Below are positions 11,312 through 24,779 of a stretch of DNA of 64,000 bases, in pieces. How positions within the stretch are numbered: the stretch's first letter is position 1; every line of letters begins with the position of its first letter. The notes beneath the pieces were generated by a model. The model saw nothing but the letters and a program-made list of their open reading frames with translations, made no database searches and was not told the DNA's origin. The stretch is from NCBI GenBank assembly GCA_026874595.1, contig CM049310.1, forward strand, positions 81,392,556-81,456,555, written 5' to 3'. This DNA comes from Sipunculus nudus. Taxonomy: Eukaryota > Annelida > Sipuncula > Golfingiida > Sipunculidae. The position numbers and the translations under genes were made by a program.

Positions 11312-11900
11312 GTATGTTTGAAACTTTGGAAGCTTGAGACATAATGTGATTACACGTCGTCGCTCTGTGCCCATCCTGGTGGTCGAACCCAGACCACAAT
11401 GCAGCGGTTACAGGAAAGGGGATCGTATGCGAACCCGGGGAGTGGTGTTGTAGATTTACCAAGGAACAAAGATGGCGTTGAGTTGGACTGAAAGTCTCCA
11501 TGGAGGGGGTGCATGTGACGTACCATTTTAAAGCGTTCTTTCACGTCTCGCCTCGTCTCTTCATATTCGCAAGGTGGGTAGAACGCAGGACTCACGTGAG
11601 AGCAGTGGGAGTTCCGGCATCCTATCTGTGTTTGTATTTTAAACAGGAACTCTCTCTACGATAATGAGATTACCAAAGTTTGATTGACACCGCAAAAAAA
11701 ATCATTCCCTTGGCATGGGAGTATTATCTATGATGGAATTATGTGGTGTCACGCAAGTGTTACCTTACGAGTAAATGGGGATTATATCACAAGGTATTAT
11801 TTGCAAAATAAATTTATCGTCTGAACTAGTCAAGCGGATTTCATTGCCACTTGAGGTACAGAAAATGCACCGTACTCGCGTGGCTAAGAACCCATCCATC

Positions 11901-12172
11901 AGTATTATTAAAGTTCTTTATTATATCGCATATACATGATACCGATACTGGTAGCAGTCCTTGTAACGGTTGATAAACCCCAATCCACGCGTAATTCAGT
12001 CGCACTTCCCGTTCTCGATGAATAAGTTGTATCTCAATATTATTAAAGTTCTTAAATATGATATATCATATGACTCGGTTAACGGGAACAGTCCTTGTAA
12101 CGGGTAATCAACCCCGGTCGATGTTTAATTCTATACCCACTTTCCGTTCTTGATGACAAAGTTGTCCTACAG
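11901..12172 (+). repeat. Tandem duplication, two 135-bp units
   Basis: TATTATTAAAGTTCTT recurs at 11903 and 12038, followed in each unit by CAGTCCTTGTAACGG (11956, 12088), an AACCCC block and TTCCCGTTC/TTTCCGTTC then a GATGA..AAGTTGT block. Period about 135 bp, units clearly diverged. Confidence 0.85.
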
Positions 12173-13856
12173 TATGGAGGCTAAAACTATACAAGGTTAC
12201 CTAAATTACCGTAAAGTTACCATAACAATGCCATAACTACAAGAAGCGGGGAGGTTTCGGCCAACGGACTACCTTGGTGTTTTTATAACATCTATCGGAC
12301 ATTAAATTGTCCGTAAACCCTGTCCCTAAACAAGAGGTTGTTGTTTACTAGGATAAGCAAATACCTGGTGGCCGTGATCAGACTCTTCGCGATGTGACCT
12401 CAAGTCTAACTATGGTCATTTCATCGGGTTTATCAGCACAATATTACGTAATAAATATAAGAATAAGTATTTCTAACAGATATATAACCATATATATATA
12501 ACTGGGCGGAACGTCGTAACTGCGATCAGTCATGGATCAGTTGTTTTTTTTTCCTGTGAGGGATGTTGCTCCGATGTTTTAGTGACTATTTGAACCTTAT
12601 CTGTTAAATCAAACTCATAAACGTTTATATAGAAGGCTGCCAGAAGCAAACTATAAAACTCCATCAAATTGTGTCACTTAGGCTCCCACTTCATACTACC
12701 AAGTATGTGGCCATCCCTTCAAAGACCTTGAATCAGTGGCCAAATCTGGCATCGGGTTCACAAAGATGAATAAGGCGATGGAACCAATGAAATTACTCGC
12801 GTACAACCGTTTACGCGGATGACTGGTGCCATGGTTTGATCAAACGTTTAGCATTGCATGCCGGGAAGGCATCGAGATTCTACCCAATTAAAAAGGTGGC
12901 GGGTCCCGTTTTTCTTAGATGTGTTCTTTTTCTGACGGCGTCTGAACCGTGCATTGCTAGCGTTTTATTCGGGTTTTATTCCCAGTTGTTATTGCGACCC
13001 GAACACATGCAGGCTTGTACATTATTCATGAAGAGAAGATCTCGGAATCAGGTCCTGCGACAGACTTGGTAGTTTGAAGATGAGGTTTTTCGTCCGGTCT
13101 GTGTTATTATGTGAAGTGGAAATTACAATGGCAGCTAGAAATGCTTGTAATTACAGTTACGAATAATTTCCCCAGCCAGTCCTTTTTTGCCGGGACATTG
13201 TGTATTTGCCGCATATCTGTGAGCTGACGTCTCTCTATAAATATAAATCAATAAAAAATCCATACACATATAGTTTGAGTTTGTTCCCTGGGTACAAATG
13301 GGAAAGGATAATCCTGCAATGCAAGCTGTAATAAGAATATATCATATAACCCTATGAATAACAGAAATATATAAATATGGCCTAAGTGCACGGGCCGGGG
13401 TACATCTCCATATGATTAAGAAATCCCTCTATGTTTGTATTTGTTACTACAAGCAATGGGGGCAGGAAAAGCAAGCAACAATTACAAGCAGATTTTCCGT
13501 TAAACAGGCTTAGTTGGTCGGAGAAAAATAAAGTTTTGTTTTAAACCCTTTTGTATTCCTCAAGCACAAATGCTCTTTCTGGGACGCAAGAAATATTCAA
13601 AGCTAAAACTGAAAACATATTTCTTATCTTTGGTTACATACAAAGCCACCAACCAATATAGAAAAGTATTAATGAATACATAATTATTTGTAAATAAGCA
13701 AATGAACCAAAAATATATTGATTTTTAATAGTAAAGTTTATTTCGGTGTGTTGCAGATGATTCCGTGCCTTACTTTCTCATGATAGGCCTCTTGTTTTCT
13801 CTCTCCTTGCGTGCGATGTAATTACGAAAAATAAAACCTCGGACGTCTGTTTACTG
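12173..13856. other. Non-coding stretch, nothing recognised
   Basis: No repeat family or domain recognised. The 78-codon plus-strand frame at 12836-13072 has ordinary composition but no recognisable motif or splice context. Confidence 0.4.
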
Positions 13857-14107
13857 TTAATGTTGGTCACATAATCCTGAGCCGGCCATAACCATGTGGC
13901 TGAAATGGGCTCCGAGCTCCATAACGCGTTGAGCGGTGGGCGAGGTCAGCCAGGAATTGTCCGGCAGTGTGACAAGTGCCACATTCTTAACATGGTACAA
14001 GGTTTCTATTTGTGGAATTCCCTGTTTTAAAGAAATCACCAGCTGTTTGGGAACCAGTCGGGTCGAAAAAGTCACTGGAAGTGAAGGAAATAGATAGGTG
14101 CACTCTG
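13857..14107 (-). CDS. Candidate host terminal exon, unknown protein
   Basis: I do not recognise the product. On the minus strand, a pyrimidine-rich stretch ending CTATTATAG (about 14125-14108) resembles a splice acceptor. It is followed directly by about 83 open codons ending in TAA at 13859-13857. The codons use G or C at the third position far more than the surrounding DNA (runs of CTG, GTG, ACC, GCC, CAC), and the predicted peptide is of mixed composition with no simple-sequence character. Near its end it reads VMELGAHFSHMVMAGSG. If real it would be the last coding exon of a gene whose upstream exons lie at higher coordinates or outside the window. No polyadenylation signal was confirmed, and no other exon of the same gene was found. 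A chance open frame remains quite possible. Confidence 0.3.
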
Positions 14108-14159
14108 CTATAATAGAATAAGGAAAAGTCGCGGGCCGGAAGGAGAAATGCAACAATCA

Positions 14160-16369
<2,210 letters not shown>

Positions 16370-16370
<1 letters not shown>

Positions 16371-16445
16371 TGCATAAGGGACGGACCCAGTTTGAGAGTT
16401 TTGCTTGGCGGAGGTATGCGCTTTACGAATCACATTCTGGTTCAG
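16370..16445 (+). repeat. Interspersed repeat C, right-end fragment
   Basis: Contains GGCGGAGGTATGCGCTTTAC (16409), the same terminal motif as at 30317 (GGAGGTATGCGCTCTACTGA) and 44846. The upstream GCGGATC block also fits the GGATCC-rich part of the family. Confidence 0.5.
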
Positions 16446-16489
16446 AATGTAGCTAAAAATACACGCCTCAATAGACATTATAATGGGCT

Positions 16490-17000
16490 GGTAAGCCTAA
16501 CTTGAGTCGTTATACTAGACAAACTTGGGGAATTTACTGCAACGGTCATTCATCTTGTTGCATTAATATAGTGGTAAGAAGCCGATAATCTTAACATTTC
16601 ACCACGAAGGACGGTTTAAAACAAAAGACCACATGTCAACTCACGAGCCAAAATGAAAATCCGTCTCTGTGGTAACTAGTCATTTCTTGTATCCCGTACA
16701 AGCTGGCTGACGCCAAAGAAGCCATGCTTGTAATGCAGAGGGATTAACCAATATGCTGATTTAAAAGGAAATTTTCTCGCACATGGTAAGTGTTGTTAGA
16801 AAGTATAAGAAAAAAGCTAACAATTGGTCTTGTTTATGTGACAGGGTACCTGCAGGCCATGAGGCATTGTAAACAATGACGAAAATATTTGCACCTCATA
16901 GAGCCTAAGGGTGTGGTTCTCGTTGAGGGTTATCTGTAAAGACGCTGTGACGCCAGTACGCTGGTAAAGGACCCTCCAATGTCAAACAGCCGGAGTGGCT
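16490..17000 (+). repeat. Interspersed repeat D, copy 1
   Basis: Collinear with 58645-59060: AAGCCTAAC, TGCAACGGTCA (16538 / 58699), AGCCGATAATCTTAA (16579; AGCCAATAATCTTAA at 58737), AATGACGAAAATATTTGCA (16876), then a CACTCTG/CGCTG block. A third, partial copy lies at 52735-52880. Class unknown; no terminal repeats recognised. Confidence 0.65.
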
Positions 17001-17125
17001 TTTGTTCCAGAATATTCTCTAACGCTTAAGTGAAATCGCTCATGTGTTGGTAACGACTTTCAGTCATGCTCTTAAATGCTTGTTAATATCAACAATAGAT
17101 ATATAACCTTAATGTTAATGTAACG

Positions 17126-17470
17126 GGTGAAAAAAAGTAATAACTAGGGCTTACTGTGGATTCGAACCCGTAACATGTAACGGGTCAGACGTTCTACTCG
17201 TGTTTTGGCAAGGCCAGCAGGAACGCTTTTGTGTGCAATGTTACATTCACATCCTCTTTTGGAACGTCAAACAAGTGAACTAATTTGGGCATTATGCCAC
17301 GAGACCAACTCTCCGGATCCCACCGATGCCATCGTTTGTCACTTGTAAAAAAAAAGAAATATAGTCGAATGTGGATTCAAACCCGTAAACTGTTACATAC
17401 AAGTCATGCGTTCTACCAGCAAGAAAGCTTCATTAACAAGGCCAGAGGGAACGCTTTAATGCCTGCATTT
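17126..17470 (-). repeat. Two tandem copies of a tRNA-like segment
   Basis: Blocks at 17126-17240 and 17341-17465 share an A-rich start, GTGGATTCGAACCCGTAA (GTGGATTCAAACCCGTAA in the second), GTTCTAC and AAGGCCAG..GGAACGCTTT, with a period of about 210 bp. On the minus strand GGGTTCGAATCC resembles a tRNA T-arm/B-box and GTAGAAC falls at the anticodon side, so these are tRNA-derived relics, not tRNA genes: no complete cloverleaf can be drawn. Confidence 0.6.
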
Positions 17471-18615
17471 ATATAAAGCATATCAATCTGTTAGCACGTA
17501 TGGCGTTTAAGATATACCACTTAGGTCAAAGTTCCTGTCTTTGTTACTGAACACAAACAGATATGTTGCATTATAGTGTAAATCAAAAGTAAACAATATC
17601 CGCTCATATCCTACCCCATTAAGTTTAAATTACATTTATCCGACAAAAGGACACAATGTATGGAACTCCGTTAAACATGAATGAACTTCAATAAATGGTT
17701 GATGTAAGACAAATAGTACCCTAGTGCACCGTGGCGCAATAATACATTGAGGCAATAATAGTTCCCGTCCCTCAGGGAGTCATGCTTATTAAATCCTATC
17801 AGTTTCCTTGCAGCTTGGTAAATTGCCATGTTTGCACCGGTGTAATGGCCAATATGTATCCAAAGATTTATGAAAACGGAGAGCACTCCCAAACACTTTC
17901 TATTTCAAGTGGAATGGTTTCAGACACTTCACTAGACGGGATCACTCCGTCAGATTACTTATATTACTGCACCCTGACCGGCCTGCAAATGATTCAGAAC
18001 TAGCCCGAGTAAGCGAAAAAAATATACGAAATGGTCCATGTGTCCGCCTCTTGTTCTGTAGCGTTAAAAGACGCTCTAGTGCATTATGTAACATTTTTTT
18101 TATAACTTTTGGAAGTAATTTCTTAATCTTCATAGAGACGTCAGAGAGGCGTTATTAGAACTTTCCTTTACAGGAAATACCCAGAGATCATTATTACGCA
18201 GGGAAAGCCAAAGTTCACATGAAGCCTATAGTACAGGTAGGCAGATATAGCTAGCCTAAATGAAGAAATCTTTCTACAATATCGGTGTCTATCGGTGCCG
18301 TCTGTTTATGCCTATTATAATCACTCTGCAATGCAAGCAAAAAAATATATATTAATGTATGGCATCGGTATATCGCCAACTTCATACGGCATTGAACGAG
18401 GAATTGGGAAGGCTATAATAATGTGATACTAAATGCGTATTAATGAACGCAAGTGTGGAATAAGTCATGCGCTGTTTTCTTCAATTAAGCATTAGTTTTG
18501 AAACATTTTTTTTGACTACCCTCAGCGTTAACCTTGTTTCGTTCAAGCATAACTTAGTGCTCTTTATGTAGATTAGGAAATATAAAGGAACCTATAAACA
18601 TACCTGGCATATTAC
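17471..18615. other. Non-coding stretch, nothing recognised
   Basis: No supported feature. Overlapping 60-75 codon frames on both strands at 17671-18133 show no motif. Confidence 0.35.
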
Positions 18616-18990
18616 ATATACATGAAATATACTGTATTCTCCTAAAAATACTACATTGACTGTCGATATTTTGTTCTAAAACCTTTCACTAACTCATGCA
18701 AACAAATAAAAAAAGCTTGCACCAGGCTCGAACAGAGGCGAAAAACATAAACATGGCGCGCCACCTGGTGATTGTATTGAGCAATTTCACAACTAAAATT
18801 ATTCAAGCTTCTAAGCGGTGTTTTCTCAGTGCTTCTTCCATGTGTCTTCTCTTTGTTTGAGAATTGTCGTTCGAACTTGTCGCAAAATGGACCTCTGGTC
18901 ACGCATTCTTGAAATGGTAAACAAATGGACTGCGTTTAATTACACACACAACAATAGCACCGTATATAGGTAAATTTCAACCCCTGTGAT
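18616..18990 (-). mobile_element. MITE, TTAAAGG superfamily, core B (decayed)
   Basis: Shares GACCTCTGGTCAC (18890; GACCAGAGGTC in the reverse orientation elsewhere), an AACATAAACATGGCGCGCC block and GTAAACAAATGGACTG with the copies at 19860, 30820, 33650, 47850 and 57571. Termini are decayed. Confidence 0.55.
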
Positions 18991-18999
18991 TTAAATTGT

Positions 19000-19855
19000 C
19001 TTTCTTCAGATAGCAAGGCGGTCGCTTTCAAGGTTCACTGGGTTTTGCCAGGCGGTCACCGGGCACGTGTCCAAGGGCGCATTTTAGTTGTGACTGTCAA
19101 AGCGAACGCACGTTTCTTATTTTACCCGTAGCTGTTTGTTTGTTGTCGGGATAAACAGAGTAACTGGAAATATAAGGCCCTTGAGTCGGGATGGATTTGC
19201 CGGGAAACTTTCACATTCAGCCAAAATAAGCTCATCACATGAAAAATAAAAAAATGGATATGAACCTTTTAACTTCTTCTGTGGTAATGGTAATGCTTAC
19301 TTGCCGTGCGACTAGTCCCTCATAGCCCGATTAATCAATATTTAGGCGGAAAACGACCTTGTTTATTTATTGAGGCTGCGCAAATTGACCACAAAGTTCG
19401 CGGCGATTCTGTTATCCTAAAACTTCGCCGCTTTTATACATGCTTAATTAACGTCAATATAAGGACAAGGCGTGCAATAAATCAAAATACACCGAGAGCG
19501 TTTAATGATTTCTTGCATGTTAGTTTGACAGGAACGTCAATCATTGAGCCGTGAAACTAAGTCACCAAAACACTCCTGCCTAGACCTCATATGGTCTATA
19601 ATCAAAGGCCTTGTCCGTCTGACCGCATACATTCTCCAACGTTCTGAATCACTGAGTAATAAGGGGCCCAGGTTTCGCCAGTGAGGCTGTCTTAGTAAAT
19701 ACCTTAATGGGACATAATCAGTAGCAATATAATTCCTATTTTTTCACCCTGTCAGTTCAGTTTGGATTTATAAAAAAGTACCCCAGCAAAACCATCCCAG
19801 GGCACGGTCTCAGTACCTCGCATAAAGCTGTTCAACTCCTTATGTGATACTGCGT
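19000..19855. other. Non-coding stretch, nothing recognised
   Basis: No supported feature. The 82-codon frame at 19306-19554 has no recognisable content. Confidence 0.4.
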
Positions 19856-20215
19856 GTTTGTAAACACAGCCAACGTGTTTTTTTTACCATAACAAGGCCG
19901 CGTGACCAGAGGTCCGATTGTGAGCCGGAACAGACGAGGTTTCAATTATGGGAACATATATTACTTTTTTGGGCAAAGTCAGTCAGGGTATTTCATGATT
20001 GACACGTGTTGTGCCCGGGCGATGCACTCAGTCCCACAAGCAGTGTTCATATTGAGGCCTGTGATCGCGCCCCGGCCAGTGTTTTAAAACTCGCTTCCAG
20101 GAGAAAGCAAACGGTTTCAGGGCAATATTTTGGCAGTTGCAAATTTATTTTAAAGGGAAAAGCTTTTTTTCCGTTGTGTAAACAACATGCTCTTAAGGTG
20201 ACTGGGCCCCTTTTA
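19856..20215 (+). mobile_element. MITE, TTAAAGG superfamily, core B
   Basis: Contains GTGACCAGAGGTCCGATTGT (19900) as in the other core-B copies and ends near AGGTGACTGGGCCCCTTTTA (20196), close to the GGGCCCCTTTAA terminus of the superfamily. Confidence 0.55.
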
Positions 20216-20234
20216 GTTAATTATTACATCCGCA

Positions 20235-20400
20235 GGGAGAGAATGCATTTATCCCCGTTCGTGTGTTTGTGTGTTTGTTCACAACATGACTCTCCCAATC
20301 CCATGAAATTTTCAGGGCATTTTAGTAGCAGGTCAATAAGAATCGATTATATTTAGGTTTGGATCCGTCAAATAATCCGAATCCAGGTAAGTCATATATT
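20235..20400 (+). repeat. Interspersed repeat C
   Basis: ATGCATTTATCCCCGTTCGT, TTCACAACATGACTC, ATCCCATGAAATTTTCAGGG and the GGATCC-type right part, in the same order as at 10978-11160. Confidence 0.7.
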
Positions 20401-20502
20401 GAAAATCACGAATGAACCTGGGAATATTAGCATTGTAGTGAATTTGCAGTGTTGTTTTTCTTCAGTGTTATGTCGCTCTGGGAATGGAAGGTAACTCTAC
20501 CA

Positions 20503-20570
<68 letters not shown>
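20503..20570. repeat. (TA)n microsatellite
   Basis: TA tract directly preceding the LTR element at 20583, which may have inserted into it. Confidence 0.95.
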
Positions 20571-20573
<3 letters not shown>

Positions 20574-20582
20574 CATACATAT

Positions 20583-21405
20583 TGTTACAGGTGTCTTTTT
20601 ATTGTGTGACACGAGCGTAACTCGTGTTATAGCGGCCTCGTCTGGCCGGGTTTGCAGGCTCAGTTTAAACCGTACTGGTTGAACCTTCGCTGTCATGCTA
20701 GTCTGGGGCTTTCTCGCCTGGCCGAGCCGGGCCGGCTCACGTGTGAATCCTGACATATAAAGACACAGCGTTCTTTTTCTAGATGTTTCCTGTAACGCGT
20801 GTGTACTGTGTGTCATGTTAGGTTCTTTTCGATTGTTCGTGAAAGGGAATTTTCTAGAGAAAGGTTATAAATAGGGACTGTGTTTTAGAGCCGAGCGAGA
20901 GGTGAGAGAAAATTCCGGCGGACACAGAAGCGTGTAAGTCAGTTTGTGGGACCTATTCCGTTAAGTGCGACAGTTATGGATTTTGTTCTGAATTTGTGAC
21001 GGATCTTATATAGTCTTCAGTTTACTTTCGGGATTATGACAGGAACTTTTCTTGGGGATTACGACGGATTGGTTTTGTGAATGAACTGGACTGTTATTCT
21101 CTGAGAAGATTTGTGTGAACTGTTCATCTGAATTATATGCTTTAACGGACTTGACAGTGGTGGTATCCAGGTACTGTGCAGTTTGTTTATTAGGCTTTGC
21201 GATTATACTGTATTGTATTGTATTGTATTGTATTGGATTAGTGTATTGTCATGTTAGGGTTGTGTTAAGAATAAGTTATAGTTATTTGTTAACAAAAAAA
21301 AATAAAAAAAAAACACTTCTTTATTCATTCCCCTAGACATTTCACGCTGCCTAGTGTTACAGAATCTGATTTTTTTCTCCATTACAATTTTATGTTCATC
21401 ACGCA
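20583..21405 (+). repeat. 5' LTR of Gmr1-like element
   Basis: Starts TGTTACAG and is matched along its length by 25565-26403. A TATA box TATAAATA lies at 20866-20873 and an A-rich AATAAA-like region near 21298-21310. A CTAGTGTTACA block at 21351-21361 looks like an LTR end. However, similarity to the 3' copy continues about 45 bp further, through CATCACGCAT, so the true boundary may be near 21405. A GTATT pentamer run (21208-21236) is absent from the 3' LTR. Confidence 0.85.
20866..20873 (+). promoter_or_regulatory. TATA box in 5' LTR
   Basis: TATAAATA, conserved in the 3' LTR at 25848-25855 within GTTATAAATAGGG, and therefore probably the core promoter of the element. Confidence 0.6.
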
Positions 21406-21589
21406 TTGTTTACAAGATTACATATTATTTACAATATCTGGTTTACAGGATTTATCTCAGTTTTTTTTTGTTATTGTTTTGTTATTAGCCTGAGACATTT
21501 GATGACGATACCGACCCTGATCAACTTAACAGTTGACAAAGGAACAGTTGTTGCGTTTGGGACAACACTTAGGGCTAAGTGTGAAAAAA

Positions 21590-22800
21590 GCTATGAGAAA
21601 GCCTGATATCATTGATAAAATCATGCAAGATCTAGTTAGCAAAGGTTTAACTGAAGAGAGTGAAGTGGAAACATAAAAAACATGACAGCTTTGCTATGCA
21701 TTTGGAATTAAAAAAGTTAGAAATGCATAATGAGCTAGCATTAAAACAGTTAGTGAGGGAAGAACATGAAAAGTTAGAAAGAGAAAGACGACTAGAAAAA
21801 GAAAAAGAAATAAAGTTTAACGACTGGAGTTAGAAAGACTTAAACTAGAACATAGCCTAAGTGCTGCCCCAACTCACAGTTCTAATGTTACTAAACACAT
21901 TAGACTGGTCCCACCTTTTCAAGAAAAAAGAAGAGATTGATAAATATTTCTTACACTTTGAGAAGGTAGCTGAAAATTTAAAATGGCCTAAGGAAAATTG
22001 GGCTATGCTATTACAAAGTGTATTTATTGACTGGCAAGGCCAGGGAAATTTATACAGAGCTTTCAGTAGAAGCCGCTGCTGACTATAACCTGGTTAAATG
22101 GTTAATCCTAAAAGGTTAAGAGGTAGTTCCGGAGGCTTACCGCCAGAAACTCAGATATTGGGAAAAAAGGCAATGAACAGACCTACTACGTCGAATGTGC
22201 TAGGACAAAAGAGCGTTGTTTGATCGCTGGTGTAGTTCTAAAAATTTGATGAAAGATTATGACAATTTGCGCCAGTTGATTTTGCTTGAAGAATTCAAGC
22301 GCTGCATTAACGCAGATGATAAAACTTTGAAAAGTCCTGAATCACTTGACATTGTTGCTCAATTGGCTGATGATTATTTATTAACACACAACATGTCCTT
22401 TACTAGCAAATCAAACCAGTCATTTACAAAAAAAAAGAATGTAAATCAGTATGGTCAAAAGAAGTTTAAAGCGCAGTTACCCAGTACCAGTAGTCCTGCT
22501 ACACCTCAGTCCACGTCCACTGTGTCTAAGTCCAACAAAGACCAGTCATTTTCGAAGAAAATCTTTCATTACTGCAAGAAGGAAGGTCATCTAATATCTG
22601 ACTGCTGGAAACTTGCGAATAAACCAAACAGCAAACCTTCTGGTTTTGTTTCAAAATCTATGTATAGCATAGTACAAGAGCCAGGCTCTTTTCATGTAAA
22701 TAAGGGGTACAACTCCTTTATTGACTCTAATAAAGAGTTTGATGCTACGGAGGCCCACGTGCCGTCTGATTCCAAAGAAGAATCCGTAGCTTGCGGGTAA
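21590..22800 (+). pseudogene. gag: gag remnant of Gmr1-like element
   Basis: Coding remnants lie in several frames. 21591-21676 and 21680-21830 carry a Lys/Glu-rich helical, probably coiled-coil region. 21840-22082 contains a capsid-type segment with FEKVAENLKWPKENWAMLLQ. 22216-22800 continues with a capsid C-terminal region (LRQLILLEEFKRCI) and a zinc knuckle at about 22567-22600. The knuckle reads FHYCKKEGHLISDC: the Cys expected three residues before YC is replaced by Phe (TTT where TGT would give Cys), so only part of the CX2CX4HX4C set remains. In intact elements this protein packages the genomic RNA into virus-like particles. At least two frameshifts and stop codons separate the pieces. 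The assignment rests on the zinc knuckle and on position between LTR and protease. Confidence 0.8.
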
Positions 22801-22959
22801 AAACCTAAAAGATTTTATGACTGACACTGTCAATATCAGTTCTTTGTTCGATGAAACTGAGGTAGTAGATTCCTCTCCTGACTCTGAAATGGAGTTATTT
22901 GAGCCATTCATACATGATGGTTTTGTATCACTTTCACGTGATTTGTCACATTCTCCCCT

Positions 22960-23340
22960 ATTAGAATTTTGAGGGACACTGGTTCAGGCCAGACTCTCAT
23001 GTCAGCAAACACTTTGCCATTTTGTAACAGGTCCTTTACTGGTGCACATGCACTTGTTAATGGTGTGTTTTCAGACAGGCACACTTCAGTTCCGCTTCAC
23101 AGTATACATTTAAAGTCAGATTTAATTTCTGGGAATATCACTGTGGGTAAAAGAACTACTTTACCCTTTAAGGGAATTCAGTTGCTGCAATGATCTTGCA
23201 GGTGACAAAGTACACCCTGTACCAATAGTAACATAAAAGCCGTCATTTGATCAGGACACTGATCCTGAAAGTCAGGAAATCCCTGGTTTGTGTCCTTCAT
23301 GTGCTGTAACAAGATCTATAGCCAAGAAAAACACATGAGG
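22960..23340 (+). pseudogene. Aspartic protease remnant of Gmr1-like element
   Basis: The catalytic triad Asp-Thr-Gly is at 22975-22983 in the context LRDTGSGQTLM, the usual retropepsin active-site signature. An open frame follows to 23193 with hydrophobic beta-type segments (SVPLHSIHLKSDL). Downstream, recognisable but interrupted sequence continues to about 23340 with a TAA at 23234 and a shift of frame. In an intact element it would cleave the Gag-Pol precursor. It lies immediately after gag and before integrase. Confidence 0.75.
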
Positions 23341-23409
23341 ATAATGGTCCAGATAATAACACTCTAGTGACTCACTAGTGACTCGTCTAACGGCTCGCCC
23401 GTACAGGAT

Positions 23410-24684
23410 ACAGAATTTTCAAGGTCAGAACTTATCGCGGAACAGCATAAGGACCCTGATATTTCATGTTTGTTTCCTAGGGCATTTTCTTTAGATGAAC
23501 TGTCACAGAACCCAGTTAGTTTCTATGTTAAAAATGGAGTGCGTATGCGTAAATGGCGACCACCTGATGTAAATGCTGATGATGAGTTGGCCATCAAACA
23601 TCAAATAGTAATGCCCAAAAGCTATCACAATGAAATTCTAAGCATAGCACATGAGGCTTCTTTGTCTGGCCATTTAGGTATGAATAAAACTTACCAGAAA
23701 GTTAGTACACACTTCTATTGGCCTAGCCTCAGGAAAGATGTTGTACAATATTGTAAATCATACCATACATGCCAGATGGTAGGCAAGCCCAATCAGAATC
23801 CTCGTAAGGCCCCACTTAGGCCTATTTCTGCTTTTGAGGAACCATTCAGTAGGATTATTGTTGACTTTGTTGGACCACTGACCAAAACAAAATCTGGACA
23901 TGAATACTTGCTGTGCGCATCTACCAGGTTCCCTGAGGCAATACCATTGCGCAAAAGTAATGCCAAAAGTGTTGTCGAAGCTCTGGCCAAGTTTTTTTCA
24001 CAACTGTTGGATTACCAAAATCCGTCCAGTCTGACCAAGGTCTAATTTTATGTCTGGCTTATTTCAGCAGGTTATTCTTGAGCTAGGTATAAAACAGTAC
24101 ATCTCTTCACCATACCATCCTGAAAGTCAGGGCGCCCTCGAGCGTTTTCACCAGACATTAAAAAACATGAAAAGGACCTATTTCTATGATACACAGAAAG
24201 ACTGGGATGAAGAAATCCACCTATTGGTGTTTGCTGTCAGAGAATCCTTTCAAGAGTCCTTGGGTTTCAGTCCCTTTGAACTAGGTTTTGGACACTCAGT
24301 TCGCGGCCCATTGAAACTGCTTAAAGAAAAACTCCTGATTCTCTTAGTTTACTGCAGTATGTTTCAGACTTTCGCACTAAACTACACAATGCCTGTGAGA
24401 TTGCAAAGTCAAATCTAAAATCTGCACAAAGTAAAATGAAAACAAAGAATGACAAGCACACTGTAAGTAGGACGTTTGAGCCTGGTGAAAAGGTCCTTGC
24501 CTTACTTCCCATCCCTGGCAGACCTCTGCAAGCTAGGTATTTTGGTCCTTACATTGTTGACAAGAAAGTCAGTGATTTAAATTACATACTGTTGACACCA
24601 GATAGACGTAAGAAGAAACAACTGTGCCATGATAACATGTTGAAACCATATTATGACAGAAATAGCACATCAGATGTTGTATAA
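23410..24684 (+). pseudogene. Integrase remnant (gypsy type) located upstream of RT
   Basis: The N-terminal zinc domain spans about 23640-23780: two histidines in AHEASLSGHLG and the cysteines of CKSYHTCQ. The family pattern has an extra Cys where this copy has Tyr, so one zinc ligand is lost. The catalytic core begins with Asp in IIVDFVGPL (about 23857-23883). The second Asp occurs in QSDQG (about 24028-24042) in a different frame from both neighbours. The Glu is in HPESQGALERFHQTLK (about 24115-24160). The 24436-24684 frame holds a C-terminal GPY/F-type module (RYFGPYIVDKKVSDLNYI) and a conserved CHDNMLKPYY end. Frameshifts lie near 24000, 24045 and 24420, so no active enzyme can be made. 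Intact enzyme would insert the cDNA into host DNA. Its location before RT is the diagnostic feature of the element. Confidence 0.88.
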
Positions 24685-24779
24685 AATGTTACTGCTGTTA
24701 ATTGTGCAGAAACTGACCCTGGCCCAGTTAAAGTAGATACTGATTGTAAGTGTGATGTAGACATTCAGTGTGGTACAGT

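Noticed and set aside
11055-11501. Frames of 90-150 codons rich in Arg/Glu or Ser/Leu
   Set aside because: They run through the (GA)n repeat and the flanking interspersed repeat C.
12836-13072. 78-codon open frame
   Set aside because: No motif, no splice context.
20570-20583. Target-site duplication of the LTR element
   Set aside because: No matching 4-6 bp repeat was found outside either possible 3' end.
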